Source of the DNA: Bacteroidales bacterium UBA1237
GTDB taxonomy: Bacteria > Bacteroidota > Bacteroidia > Bacteroidales > UBA932
Reading direction: 5' to 3'
Length of the DNA stretch: 7,672 nucleotides
Assembly (NCBI GenBank): GCA_002308935.1
Contig: DBWN01000277.1
Span: forward strand, 1 to 7,672
Of the stretch, positions 1 to 7,145 are shown in pieces; position 1 is the first letter of the stretch; the number at the start of each line of letters is the position of its first letter. A program made the position numbers and the translations under genes. The notes beneath the pieces were generated by a model that had not been told where the DNA came from, made no database searches, and saw nothing but the letters and a program-made list of their open reading frames with translations.

Positions 1-480
1 GCCGCGCTTGGTCTTCACGAGGAGGACGCCGTTGACGGCTTCGTGTCCGTAAAGGGCGACGGCTGCCGCATCCCTGAGGACGGTCACGCTTTCAACCTCC
101 TCGACCGTTATGCGGTCGATGGGGCGCTCGACTCCGTCGACGAGTATGAGGATGCCTGTCTCACCGGTGGTCTGGATGCCACGGATGTTGAAGGAGGCTC
201 CCCTTCCTTCCTCTCCCTTGAAACCGGTGTTCTGGAGGGCGGTCAGGCCAGGGAGCTTGCCATACAATGCATCGGCAAGGCTGATGGCAGAGGTGCGGCT
301 GAGCTCTTCAGCGGTGATCGTATAGGTCGCCGCAGTTGTGAGGAACTCCGAACTCTCGACACCGTAACCCAAATCCACCTTCTGTGACTTCTTGTCACTC
401 AGCACGACTTGGGCATTGGTGGCCACAGGAACGGCGCAGAACCCCAACAAGCTGTATATAAGTATATTACGTAATTTCAT
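1..480 (-). CDS. SusC-class TonB-dependent transporter, N-terminal part only, short-headed
   Basis: This gene runs off the left edge; its first 160 codons are visible and were read directly from the minus strand starting at the ATG at 480. Residues 1-23 form a signal peptide (MKLRNILIYSLLGF then TNA, with cleavage before Q24). A TonB-box-like stretch QKVDLGYG lies at 33-40, and a plug domain follows from about 52, with LADALYGKLPGL, FNIRGIQ, LILVDGVERP and VTVLRDAAAVALYG. The SusC signature region at the edge reads GHEAVNGVLLVKTKRG, where the upstream paralogue has GVRGANGVILVTTKRG. The roughly 70-residue carboxypeptidase-regulatory-like domain that usually precedes the TonB box in SusC proteins is absent; the box follows the signal peptide almost at once. 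The protein should be an outer-membrane importer whose beta-barrel lies outside the window. It starts 21 bases after the susD-like stop, so it is very likely cotranscribed. I cannot tell whether its own SusD partner follows or whether the frame stays open. Confidence 0.85.
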   Translation of the reverse strand, partial: MKLRNILIYSLLGFCAVPVATNAQVVLSDKKSQKVDLGYGVESSEFLTTAATYTITAEELSRTSAISLADALYGKLPGLTALQNTGFKGEEGRGASFNIRGIQTTGETGILILVDGVERPIDRITVEEVESVTVLRDAAAVALYGHEAVNGVLLVKTKRG

Positions 481-501
481 AATCGTGAATGGTTCTTTTG
501 A

Positions 502-2529
502 TTACCAACCGGGATTCTGGGTGAGGCCGTATCCTTTCTGGATCTCGATGCGGGAAACGGGATCGAGATACCATTTGTTCGTCCAGTAGCCTTCGTCCCA
601 CCAGCGGCGGGGTCCGACCTTGATGACCGGTTTCTCGTATTCGAACTTCGGCCAGGGCTCGCCTTCCTTGTACTGGAAGTCACCGTCCACGAGACGGTTG
701 CCATTCTCGTCCAGGCGATAGATCCTGATTTCGTGAAGCGTCTTCGTGAACAGGTCCTGACGCTTGCGGCGGACCATGTCATAGAGGCGGTCTCCGCACT
801 CTGCACCGATTTCGCAGTTGCGCTCACGAAGGATCTCGTTGATGAGGTTCTCTTTGTTGGTGGTGAGATTCAAGCCGGGATTCATAGTCTCCAGACGGCC
901 GAGTCCCACGCGGCTGCGGACGATGTGGATATCATCGAGGGCACCCTGGAGGTCACCTGTCTCAGCCTTGGCCTCAGCACGGATGAGGTACATCTCAGCA
1001 AGACGTATGTACGCTACACCGATATACTCGTCGTTCATCTTGTCATTGGTGTAGTCAAGCATCCACTTGAACTTCCTGTAATTGGAGGCGACATCATCAT
1101 TGCCCTGGGAACCGAACTGGTCAGGAGAGGAAACCATCGCTCCGTTATACCATGTATCTATATAAGTGAAGCCGGCATAATCTCCAACCACATTGCTGGG
1201 GAACGACTGGCGAGGGACCAGTACCGTCTCATAAAGACGGGGGTCACGGTCAGCGAACATGTCATAACCGTTGGGGTTCTTTCCTGCACCGTAGATGTCG
1301 GAGTAAGGGAAGTTGCGTCCGTCAGCCATGCCGAAGCATTCCTGGAGCTCGTTGGTAGGGACGGCGCCGCCCTGACGATAGCAGTCAAGCGCGAAACCTG
1401 CCCAGCCCCATCCCCAGCTGTTCTGCCTCTGGCCGTTGACGACAGCGTCACTGAGATACTGGGTCGGATGGACGTCGAAGATCTTCTCGTGACGGTTCTC
1501 GTTGTTGCGGTAGCGGTAAGCGCGGCGATAAGCCATACGGTATCCTCCCTCATCCTGAGTCTCAGGCTGGACAAGAGAATAGTAATTGCCGTTCGCTGCA
1601 TTGTCCTGGAAGAACTCGTTGCAGGCGTCAAGGCACTTCTGCCACAGGGAAGGATCATATTTACCGAACCAGACATGCTCCTCATTCTCAAAGCCTGTAG
1701 GCTTGTTGGTATAGGTCATGTAAGGTTCATTGCTGTTGAAAAGAGGTGATGCTGCGAACATCCATACTTTGGCACGCAGAGCCCTGGCTGAAGCACGGGT
1801 AAGACGGCCTGACCACTGACCGAGGTCAGCATCGGAAACGTTCCAGATGAAACCGGGCTCCTTGATAGCGCAGTTGATCAGTGAGTCGATGAAATTCACG
1901 GTCTCAAGAGCGGTAGAACGGCCGCCGGTGAACTCTTCTCCCACAGCATAGGATTTACGCACAAGGCAAAGGCCTCCGAAATTACGGAAAGCGTCGAAAT
2001 AACGGCTGGCCATGATCGTATAGGCCTCACCGCGAAGACGGCTCTTCTCATCATCGGACATGTCGGGGACATTGCCGATATTCTCGATGAGCTGCCAGCA
2101 TTTACGCACGGTCTCATATATGGAGACACGGCCACCGGCATCAGAGCCGACGGACTTGGTAGAGTAGGAGAACTTGCCCTGGAAGTTTCCGTCATCGGTA
2201 TCCTGGGCATCCTCGGTCAAACCACCGGGATAATAGCTCTGCTTGGGGCCACCCCAGCTCACGTAGCAATGATAGGAATCGGAGAGCACATCGATAGGTG
2301 CGCCGTTCATCATGTTTCCGGAAGTGTAGGTGCAGTAGAGCTGACCGTATGCGCTCCAGAGGAAGTTGCGGGTGTACTCGGCATTGGCGAACACCGTGTC
2401 GATATTCACGTCGACTCCCGGAGCCTTCTCAAGGAAAGCGTCACCGATGGCGAAACGGTCCACGCAAGCGGAAAAACCGAAGGCCGCGACGATTCCAAGG
2501 AACAATATTTTGCTTAATTTCTTTTTCAT
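502..2529 (-). CDS. SusD/RagB-family nutrient-binding surface lipoprotein
   Basis: This is a 675-residue SusD-type lipoprotein, the surface lid that binds substrate above a SusC transporter. I start it at the ATG at 2529, because MKKKLSKILFLG opens a lipoprotein signal peptide ending in FSAC with the lipidated cysteine at residue 22. In-frame ATGs at 2535 and 2568 only add residues, and the latter would overlap the upstream gene. Family marks in order are an N-terminal helical region with RGEAYTIMASRYFDAFRNFGG (about 166-186), DRDPRLYETVL (about 427-437), the helical-repeat motif IRLAEMYLIRAEAK (508-521), ILRERNCEIGAECGDRLYDM (566-585) and the typical C-terminal ending LTQNPGW. These fit an N-terminal SusD-like domain followed by a C-terminal RagB/SusD domain. 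It is somewhat longer than many SusD proteins. The residues after Cys22 (VDRFA) lack the acidic cluster often seen in exported Bacteroidota lipoproteins. It lies 13 bases after the susC-like stop. The substrate cannot be inferred. Confidence 0.95.
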   Translation of the reverse strand: MKKKLSKILFLGIVAAFGFSACVDRFAIGDAFLEKAPGVDVNIDTVFANAEYTRNFLWSAYGQLYCTYTSGNMMNGAPIDVLSDSYHCYVSWGGPKQSYYPGGLTEDAQDTDDGNFQGKFSYSTKSVGSDAGGRVSIYETVRKCWQLIENIGNVPDMSDDEKSRLRGEAYTIMASRYFDAFRNFGGLCLVRKSYAVGEEFTGGRSTALETVNFIDSLINCAIKEPGFIWNVSDADLGQWSGRLTRASARALRAKVWMFAASPLFNSNEPYMTYTNKPTGFENEEHVWFGKYDPSLWQKCLDACNEFFQDNAANGNYYSLVQPETQDEGGYRMAYRRAYRYRNNENRHEKIFDVHPTQYLSDAVVNGQRQNSWGWGWAGFALDCYRQGGAVPTNELQECFGMADGRNFPYSDIYGAGKNPNGYDMFADRDPRLYETVLVPRQSFPSNVVGDYAGFTYIDTWYNGAMVSSPDQFGSQGNDDVASNYRKFKWMLDYTNDKMNDEYIGVAYIRLAEMYLIRAEAKAETGDLQGALDDIHIVRSRVGLGRLETMNPGLNLTTNKENLINEILRERNCEIGAECGDRLYDMVRRKRQDLFTKTLHEIRIYRLDENGNRLVDGDFQYKEGEPWPKFEYEKPVIKVGPRRWWDEGYWTNKWYLDPVSRIEIQKGYGLTQNPGW

Positions 2530-2542
2530 AATCATTCCAGAA

Positions 2543-5500
2543 TTAGAAGTTGATCTGCGCACCGACATTGAAGATACGGGTCATAGGATAGCGGACACCG
2601 AAGTCAAGTCCCTGACCGGGAGCTTCAGGATCGTTTCCGTCAAACCTTGAGAAAGTGAGCAGGTTCTGTCCGGAGAAATAAACTCTGATGTAATTGAAGA
2701 AAGGCATGCTCTTGGGTTTGTTGAAGGTGTAACCCAATTCGATGTTCTTCAGACGGAGGTACCTTGAGTTCACCATCCAGGCCTGTGAATCACGGTTGTT
2801 GTGGACCCTGTTGGTGAATGAGATACGAGGAAGTATCGCATCAGGATTGTCCTCGGTCCAGGAGTTGTCGGCGACCCACTGGGTAAGAGCGGAGGTGTTG
2901 GTTGAACCGAACTGGTCACGGAAGTATCCGTTAAGTGTACGGCTCGTATGGTCAGCTCCGGTCCACATCATTGAGAAATCAAGTCCCTTCCACTGGAAAG
3001 TAGAGCCCAGGGAGTAGGTGATTTCAGGGTTGTCGGGATAACCGAGAGGCTTCTGGTCATTCTGGTCGATTATGCCGTCGTCATTGAGGTCGACATAAAT
3101 GGCGTCACCATATTTGAGGGCGATGTTCTGGTCGGGCATGTCAACACCGTATTTCGCCTTGTAACGCTCCTCAGTTCCTGGCTGATAGAATTCGAACAGG
3201 TCATATCCGAACCTCTGGCCGACAGAATGTCCGGTACGGCTCAGATAATCGTACAGAGGCGGAACTTCGAGCATCTCGATGATAGTATTCCTGGCGAAAG
3301 CGATGTTAGGAGAAATGGTGTAACGGAAATCTCCGAGTTTCTGCTCCCAGTTGAGTGAAATCTCGAAACCGCGGTTCTTCACACGGCCTTCGTTCAGATA
3401 GTTGGCCGGGAGAGAAGTGACAGCGGGAAGAGTGCTGCCGTTGGAGACGAGGATGTGCTTACGGTCCTCCCAGAAGAAGTCGAGATAAGCGTGGAGACGG
3501 TCCCTGAAGAATCCGGCATCAAGACCTATGTTGATCTTGCTTGCAGTCTCCCATGTGACATTAGGGTTACCGGAAGTAAGTTCCTTGACAGCCTGCAGCC
3601 AGTTTCCGCTGGTTCCGAAGTTGGCGCCCCTTTCCTGAGGATTGGTCGTCATTCTACCCTGATAGAACTGCCATGTTCCGGGGAGATACAGGAAACGTGC
3701 ACCGTTGGTGCTGTCATTTCCGACAAGACCCCATGAACCACGGAGTTTGAGGTATCCGATAACGGGCTTGAGAGGCTCCCACCAAGGTTCGCTTGAAGGA
3801 ATCCAACCGAGGGATATTGACGGGAATACACCGTAACGTTTTCCGGGTGCGAAGTTCTCTGAGCCGTTGTATCCGATATTGAAGTCGAGAAGATACTTTG
3901 TATCGTAATCGTATGTGACACGGCCGACAAGACCTACATAACCCTTAGGGATGGAGCGGTAAATGCTTCCGTCAGAATCCCAAGGATAATAAGTCTTGCT
4001 CTGGTTGTAAAGAAGCAATCCGCCGATATTGTGCTTGCCGAACCTGCGGGCGTAATCGAAGCTGGCTTCTGCATACCAGTTACGGTTACCCCACTTCCCT
4101 TCTGAATAAGGGAGAGTCCATGTGACGTCTTCCTTGCGGAGGACCTCCTCTCCGTCAACAAGGGTAGCGATATATTTGACACCGGTACCGTAACCGTTCT
4201 GGCGGTTCTTCTGTGCGGTGTAGTCTGAGTTGTAAGAAGCCTTGACCTTGAAGTCCAGTCCTTGTGTGATGAATCCGAGATCCAGCTTGTACTGGATATC
4301 GAAGTTCAGGACATTGGTGCTCTCATTGACATAACCGAGGTTATAGTAGTTGTCAAGAGCGTCACGGTCGAAAGGTCCGACGATATTCTTGTCGGAGATT
4401 ATATGACGGCCGAACTCATCGATACCGCTTCCTGCATAAGGTGTAGCTCCCTGCAGATAACGGAAGAGGAATCCTTCTCCACCGCCCATGGTGTTGCGGT
4501 CCTGCATACGGCCGCCCAGGGTGAGTGAGAGCTGGCTGTGCTCAGAAACATCGATATCGAGGTTAGCACGGTAATTGAGCCTCTGATATTTGAAGTTCTC
4601 CCTTTTATTTGAAGAGAAAGTCTTGAAGAGTGAATTCTGGTTCAGGAAACCTGCGGAAACGAAGTACCTTACCCTTTCGGTACCGCCGTTCACGTTGACG
4701 TTGGCCTGCTCCTGCCATGCTGAATCATTCATTATATAGTCAATCCAGTCCATGCTCGGGAAAGTGCGGGGCATGTCACCTTTGCGGAAGTGCTCCACAA
4801 CGTCCTGGGTGAAACGAAGGCCTGAGCTGAGGTATTCCTGCTTTTCCTCATCAAAATAAGTCATGTACTTGCCATAGTCGGGGACTGCAGTCGTTCCAGG
4901 CCACTGGCTCATAGGGAAAACGTCAGTGATCTGGGCGTAGTTCCACATCTTGGCATAAGTGTATGAATCAGTGAAGTCGATGAACTTCGAGATGGTCTGT
5001 ACAGCCGCACTTGCCGAAGCAGTGACTGAAGCCTTGCCGACCGTACCCCTCTTTGTGGTTACGAGGATGACGCCGTTAGCGCCACGTACACCGAAGACGG
5101 CCGTAGCGGATGCGTCCTTGAGGACTGATATGCTCTCGATTTCATTGGGGTCCAACTGGGAGAAGGAACGCTCCACACCGTCGACCAGAACCAGAGGTTC
5201 GGCGCTGTTGAGTGATCCGACACCACGGATTCGGATGACAGGGTCATCAGCACCCGGCATACCTGAAGCCTGGACCGCTGAAACGCCGGGGAGGTTTCCC
5301 TGGAGGGCGTTCGCCACGTTGGCTACAGGTGACTTCATCAGGCCTTCACCGCTGACTGCGGCGACCGAACCGGTGATGGTCACTTTCTTCTGTTGACCGT
5401 ATGCGACGACGACCGCCTCTTCAAGAGACCTTGAATCCGGCGCCATCGCAACGGTGAGGCTTGAGCCTGTTACCTGTACTACCTGGGTCTCATAGCCGAC

Positions 5501-5740
5501 GCAGGAGATTTCGAGCATGGTTCCGCGGGGTACGGAGAGGACGAAAGATCCGTCCAGGTCCGTGATGGTTCCGTTAGTGGTGCCTTGTACGACCACTCCG
5601 GCTCCGATAAGCCCCTCACCTTGCTCATCCAGGATCTTTCCTTCCACCCGGATATTTTGGGCGAAAGATTGTCCGGGCATAAGGAGCATCAGTAGCGCCA
5701 AAAGCCCGAAGAGATGAGTGAGTTTGCTCATTTTCATCAT
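2543..5740 (-). CDS. SusC/RagA-family TonB-linked outer-membrane transporter
   Basis: This is a complete 1065-residue SusC-type importer, which pairs with the SusD-like lipoprotein just downstream and moves bound nutrient across the outer membrane using TonB-ExbBD energy. Domains in order are a signal peptide (1-27, ending QSFA before Q28); a carboxypeptidase-regulatory-like domain (about 30-99, with VEGKILDEQGEGLIGAGVVV and ITDLDGSFVL); a TonB box EAVVVAYG (108-115); a plug domain (about 118-231) ending in the SusC/RagA signature GVRGANGVILVTTKRG (217-232); and a beta-barrel to a terminal phenylalanine (FNVGAQINF), as expected for outer-membrane insertion. An acidic loop DLNDDGIIDQND at 884-895 resembles a calcium-binding loop and is common in this family. 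There is no N-terminal secretin/STN signalling domain, so direct control of an ECF sigma/anti-sigma pair is not suggested. Three in-frame ATGs at 5740, 5737 and 5731 leave the exact start open. This is the first gene of the operon. Confidence 0.96.
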   Translation of the reverse strand: MMKMSKLTHLFGLLALLMLLMPGQSFAQNIRVEGKILDEQGEGLIGAGVVVQGTTNGTITDLDGSFVLSVPRGTMLEISCVGYETQVVQVTGSSLTVAMAPDSRSLEEAVVVAYGQQKKVTITGSVAAVSGEGLMKSPVANVANALQGNLPGVSAVQASGMPGADDPVIRIRGVGSLNSAEPLVLVDGVERSFSQLDPNEIESISVLKDASATAVFGVRGANGVILVTTKRGTVGKASVTASASAAVQTISKFIDFTDSYTYAKMWNYAQITDVFPMSQWPGTTAVPDYGKYMTYFDEEKQEYLSSGLRFTQDVVEHFRKGDMPRTFPSMDWIDYIMNDSAWQEQANVNVNGGTERVRYFVSAGFLNQNSLFKTFSSNKRENFKYQRLNYRANLDIDVSEHSQLSLTLGGRMQDRNTMGGGEGFLFRYLQGATPYAGSGIDEFGRHIISDKNIVGPFDRDALDNYYNLGYVNESTNVLNFDIQYKLDLGFITQGLDFKVKASYNSDYTAQKNRQNGYGTGVKYIATLVDGEEVLRKEDVTWTLPYSEGKWGNRNWYAEASFDYARRFGKHNIGGLLLYNQSKTYYPWDSDGSIYRSIPKGYVGLVGRVTYDYDTKYLLDFNIGYNGSENFAPGKRYGVFPSISLGWIPSSEPWWEPLKPVIGYLKLRGSWGLVGNDSTNGARFLYLPGTWQFYQGRMTTNPQERGANFGTSGNWLQAVKELTSGNPNVTWETASKINIGLDAGFFRDRLHAYLDFFWEDRKHILVSNGSTLPAVTSLPANYLNEGRVKNRGFEISLNWEQKLGDFRYTISPNIAFARNTIIEMLEVPPLYDYLSRTGHSVGQRFGYDLFEFYQPGTEERYKAKYGVDMPDQNIALKYGDAIYVDLNDDGIIDQNDQKPLGYPDNPEITYSLGSTFQWKGLDFSMMWTGADHTSRTLNGYFRDQFGSTNTSALTQWVADNSWTEDNPDAILPRISFTNRVHNNRDSQAWMVNSRYLRLKNIELGYTFNKPKSMPFFNYIRVYFSGQNLLTFSRFDGNDPEAPGQGLDFGVRYPMTRIFNVGAQINF

Positions 5741-5926
5741 TTTACAATACTTAGTTAACTTTAGCTAATAACTTATTTGGTTGTTTTTAACTATATGCGG
5801 TTTTATAGCACAAAAACGCCGCTTGATTCCAGTGAGATTCCTGGCCTGAAAACAAGGAGAAGAAATCACTGAAGGGCTGCGGTCAAAAGGATATCAGTTC
5901 ATTCAATGTGGGTCTGTATTTTTTTC
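5741..5926 (-). promoter_or_regulatory. Predicted long 5' leader of the susC-like operon
   Basis: This stretch separates the predicted promoter from the first susC-like ATG and contains no convincing coding frame. If the -7-like element at 5933-5940 is used, the leader is about 185 bases. It contains a modest stem at 5797-5822 (minus-strand GCGG and TTTT pairing with AAAA and CCGC, with a 2-base CG bulge) that is not followed by a U-tract, so it is not a terminator. Next to the start codon are two adjacent similar decamers, TTAGTTAACT and TTAGCTAATA (plus strand, 5751-5770). No Shine-Dalgarno sequence precedes the ATG, which is normal in Bacteroidota. A regulatory role for the leader is inference only. 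Confidence 0.35.
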
Positions 5927-5932
5927 CGGATG

Positions 5933-5940
5933 CGAAAGTA
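5933..5940 (-). promoter_or_regulatory. Putative -7 promoter element of the susC-like operon
   Basis: The minus strand reads TACTTTCG, one mismatch from the Bacteroidota -7 consensus TAnnTTTG. It is followed by CATCCGG and preceded by a very AT-rich stretch. No TTTG-type -33 element is visible at about 19-21 bases upstream. Transcription would start near 5926. The lack of a good -33 box fits an activator-dependent promoter, and direct repeats lie just upstream at 5985-6018. The call rests on pattern matching alone. Confidence 0.45.
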
Positions 5941-5984
5941 GATTAAAAAAATATACACCTATAATAACTATGATAAAAAAAGTG

Positions 5985-6018
5985 TCAATTATGAAACATG
6001 TGATTCAAATTTGAAACA
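5985..6018. repeat. Pair of 14-base direct repeats with 20-base period, putative operator
   Basis: On the plus strand TCAATTATGAAACA (5985-5998) and TCAAATTTGAAACA (6005-6018) match at 12 of 14 positions and begin exactly 20 bases apart, about two helical turns. In the operon's own direction they read TGTTTCAAATTTGA and TGTTTCATAATTGA. The right-hand copy also contains the 12-base palindrome TTCAAATTTGAA (6004-6015). A weaker third copy may lie at 5964-5977 (ATAACTATGATAAA, 9 of 14). The repeats sit about 60-90 bases upstream of the predicted transcription start of the susC-like operon, a usual place for an activator. Tandem direct repeats of this kind suit an AraC-type or response-regulator dimer. 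The regulator is not in the window. Confidence 0.5.
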
Positions 6019-6080
6019 CCTTTTAGTTAAATCGCTGATTATCAATAGTATAAAGACACTGCTCCAAAAGTGGAATATTC

Positions 6081-6118
6081 AAAAAAGAATCCACGGACTT
6101 CTAAAAAAAGTCCGTGGA
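6081..6118 (-). terminator. Rho-independent terminator after the GyrI-like gene
   Basis: Positions 6090-6100 (TCCACGGACTT) and 6108-6118 (AAGTCCGTGGA) form a perfect 11-base-pair stem with a 7-base loop. Read on the minus strand, the stem is followed at once by TTCTTTTTT (6089-6081), a good U-tract. It lies about 70 bases after the GyrI-like stop codon. On the plus strand the stem is followed by ACAGTATCGGG, with no U-tract, so the terminator acts on minus-strand transcription. It separates the GyrI-like unit from the uptake operon downstream. Confidence 0.88.
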
Positions 6119-6186
6119 ACAGTATCGGGGAAGATCTGTAAATATGCAATCCGGCCCAAAAAGGACAGCCTTGAAACGTGCCGACT

Positions 6187-6816
6187 CTACAATTGTTCTA
6201 TCGGATAACGCAACACAGTCTTCAACTTTTCGGGAGAAGTACGACGGGGATCGGAAAGATAGATTTCATGATGAAGACGGCCGTCATCGGTTGCGAACCG
6301 GTACCCGGCGGCCTTTACATATTCCTCCATCCGGGCGATGGTCGAGGGTTCATCATCATAAGGTCCAAGGTGCATGCACTGTACGCACAGACCTTCATCA
6401 TAAGAGAAGAACTCCGCCATAGAAAAGTCCTTGCCTTTCTTCCTTGATGCTTCTTCGACTGCCCAATCGAAATCTTCCTTCTTCACGAATTCAGGGAGAC
6501 GGATCATCGCCATGAAACGGAATTCCTCCTTGTGAGCATAATCAACCGCTCCCCTTTCCGACCACCAGAGTCCTTCCAGCGGAGGAACCACATATTCGAA
6601 ATAGCCGTCTATCCTGTGGTTTCCTTTGTAGCTCATCTTTATCGTGAAGGAAATCCCATACAGGATATCTATGGCGGCCTTGAACTCCCCCGTCTCATCA
6701 TTGGGGTTGCCGCTTCCCCTTACTGCGACATAGTTCGCGGAAGGAACGGAAACGATCCCGGGTTTTGAGGGAGGGAGGTAATACTCCTTATATTCTTTTT
6801 TGAAGTCAAAGGGCAT
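6187..6816 (-). CDS. Stand-alone GyrI-like effector-binding-domain protein
   Basis: This is a complete 209-residue soluble protein that I recognise as a GyrI-like (effector-binding or SOUL-like fold) family member. It has no helix-turn-helix, so it is not a MerR- or AraC-type regulator. The signs are an N-terminal strand region with VSVPSANYVAVRGSGNPN (about 22-39), EFKAAIDILYGISFTIKMSY (44-63), a tryptophan pair in EGLWWSERG (81-89), FVKKEDFDWAVEEASRKKG (110-128), CVQCMHLGPYDDEPSTIARM (144-163) and a C-terminal HHEIYLSDPRRTSPEKLKTV (182-201) followed by LRYP. Proteins of this kind bind small hydrophobic molecules, and some relatives have been reported to hydrolyse cyclopropanoid genotoxins; activity here is unknown. 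No signal peptide is seen, so it is likely cytoplasmic. Its ATG lies 3 bases after the stop of the 62-residue membrane protein, so the two are probably translationally coupled. An intrinsic terminator follows. Confidence 0.88.
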   Translation of the reverse strand: MPFDFKKEYKEYYLPPSKPGIVSVPSANYVAVRGSGNPNDETGEFKAAIDILYGISFTIKMSYKGNHRIDGYFEYVVPPLEGLWWSERGAVDYAHKEEFRFMAMIRLPEFVKKEDFDWAVEEASRKKGKDFSMAEFFSYDEGLCVQCMHLGPYDDEPSTIARMEEYVKAAGYRFATDDGRLHHEIYLSDPRRTSPEKLKTVLRYPIEQL

Positions 6817-6819
6817 TTT

Positions 6820-7008
6820 CTACTTATTTTTGAGTGACATGAGCAATCTGAAAAGGAACAGTACGACGAAGAGGACAAGACCATCCCCAAGATAGAACCC
6901 CAAAGGTTGGACATGTTTTATGGCGAGGTCGAAAAGATAGAGAATAATGGGGCAGGCTACCGCTATTTTGAGCGCCTCTATAAGGGATGTTCTGACAAAT
7001 GGCTTCAT
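6820..7008 (-). CDS. Small two-helix membrane protein of unknown function
   Basis: This 62-residue protein begins at the first ATG after an in-frame TAG and ends with a lysine-rich tail (SLKNK). Two hydrophobic stretches, about residues 10-29 (LKIAVACPIILYLFDLAI) and 38-57 (FYLGDGLVLFVVLFLFRLL), fit two transmembrane helices joined by a short loop (KHVQPLG). The basic residues at both ends suggest that both termini are cytoplasmic. I do not recognise a family. The case for a real gene is the clean hydrophobic pattern, the tight 3-base spacing to the GyrI-like gene, and the lack of a better frame in the region; a competing 96-residue frame (6824-7114) has no domain signal. It is the first gene of a two-gene unit transcribed divergently from the DUF1538 gene. 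No clear promoter for it is visible in the 137-base intergenic region. Confidence 0.65.
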   Translation of the reverse strand: MKPFVRTSLIEALKIAVACPIILYLFDLAIKHVQPLGFYLGDGLVLFVVLFLFRLLMSLKNK

Positions 7009-7132
7009 TCCGGTCGTATTTTTCAGCTAATTTAGGATTTTCATTCAAGATTTTGCCAATCTGACCACGGAGAAGCCGAAAAGAATCCCCTGATATTGCA
7101 TGTCCAGGTGGCAACTGATTCCTTATTTTAAT

Positions 7133-7140
7133 TATATTTG
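7133..7140 (+). promoter_or_regulatory. Consensus Bacteroidota -7 element for the DUF1538 gene
   Basis: TATATTTG matches TAnnTTTG exactly and is followed by C, as is common for this element. It ends 5 bases before the ATG at 7146, so transcription would begin at or within a few bases of the start codon. No TTG-type -33 element is visible at the usual spacing; the nearest TTG (7096-7098) is too far upstream. The element lies in the divergent region between the small membrane protein gene and the DUF1538 gene. Confidence 0.5.
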
Positions 7141-7145
7141 CATTT

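Noticed and set aside
733..1749. A 338-codon open frame on the plus strand, antisense to the susD-like gene.
   Set aside because: It lies wholly inside a confidently identified SusD frame, shows no recognisable domain, and has the low-complexity Val/Ile/Leu/Glu-rich make-up typical of a reverse-complement shadow of a biased coding sequence. It has no promoter-like element upstream.
2530..2568. Extended start of the susD-like gene at 2568, giving a 688-residue protein.
   Set aside because: The extra residues (MSVRRSTSNSGMI) would push the lipoprotein signal peptide inward and overlap the end of the susC-like gene. The ATG at 2529 puts MKKKLSK directly before the hydrophobic core and the lipobox.
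5881..5893. Alternative -7 element on the minus strand (TATCCTTTTG) for the susC-like operon.
   Set aside because: The spacing between TA and TTTG is 4 bases instead of 2, and no -33 element is present. The element at 5933-5940 matches better.
6011..6208. Short plus-strand frames across the intergenic region (for example 65 codons).
   Set aside because: They run through the terminator hairpin and into the antisense of the GyrI-like gene, are lysine-rich from AT-rich DNA, and have no start context or domain.
7026..7103. A tiny minus-strand frame (MQYQGILFGFSVVRLAKS) upstream of the 62-residue protein, considered as a leader peptide or remnant of a small membrane protein.
   Set aside because: It is too short to judge, there is no adjoining attenuator structure, and nothing links it to the downstream gene beyond proximity.
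6824..7114. A 96-codon minus-strand frame overlapping the 62-residue membrane protein gene, with a plausible-looking piece GKILNENPKLAEKYDRNEA.
   Set aside because: Only a short stretch looks protein-like; the rest is a shadow of the membrane protein frame, and no domain or conserved end is visible. A decayed remnant is possible but cannot be supported.
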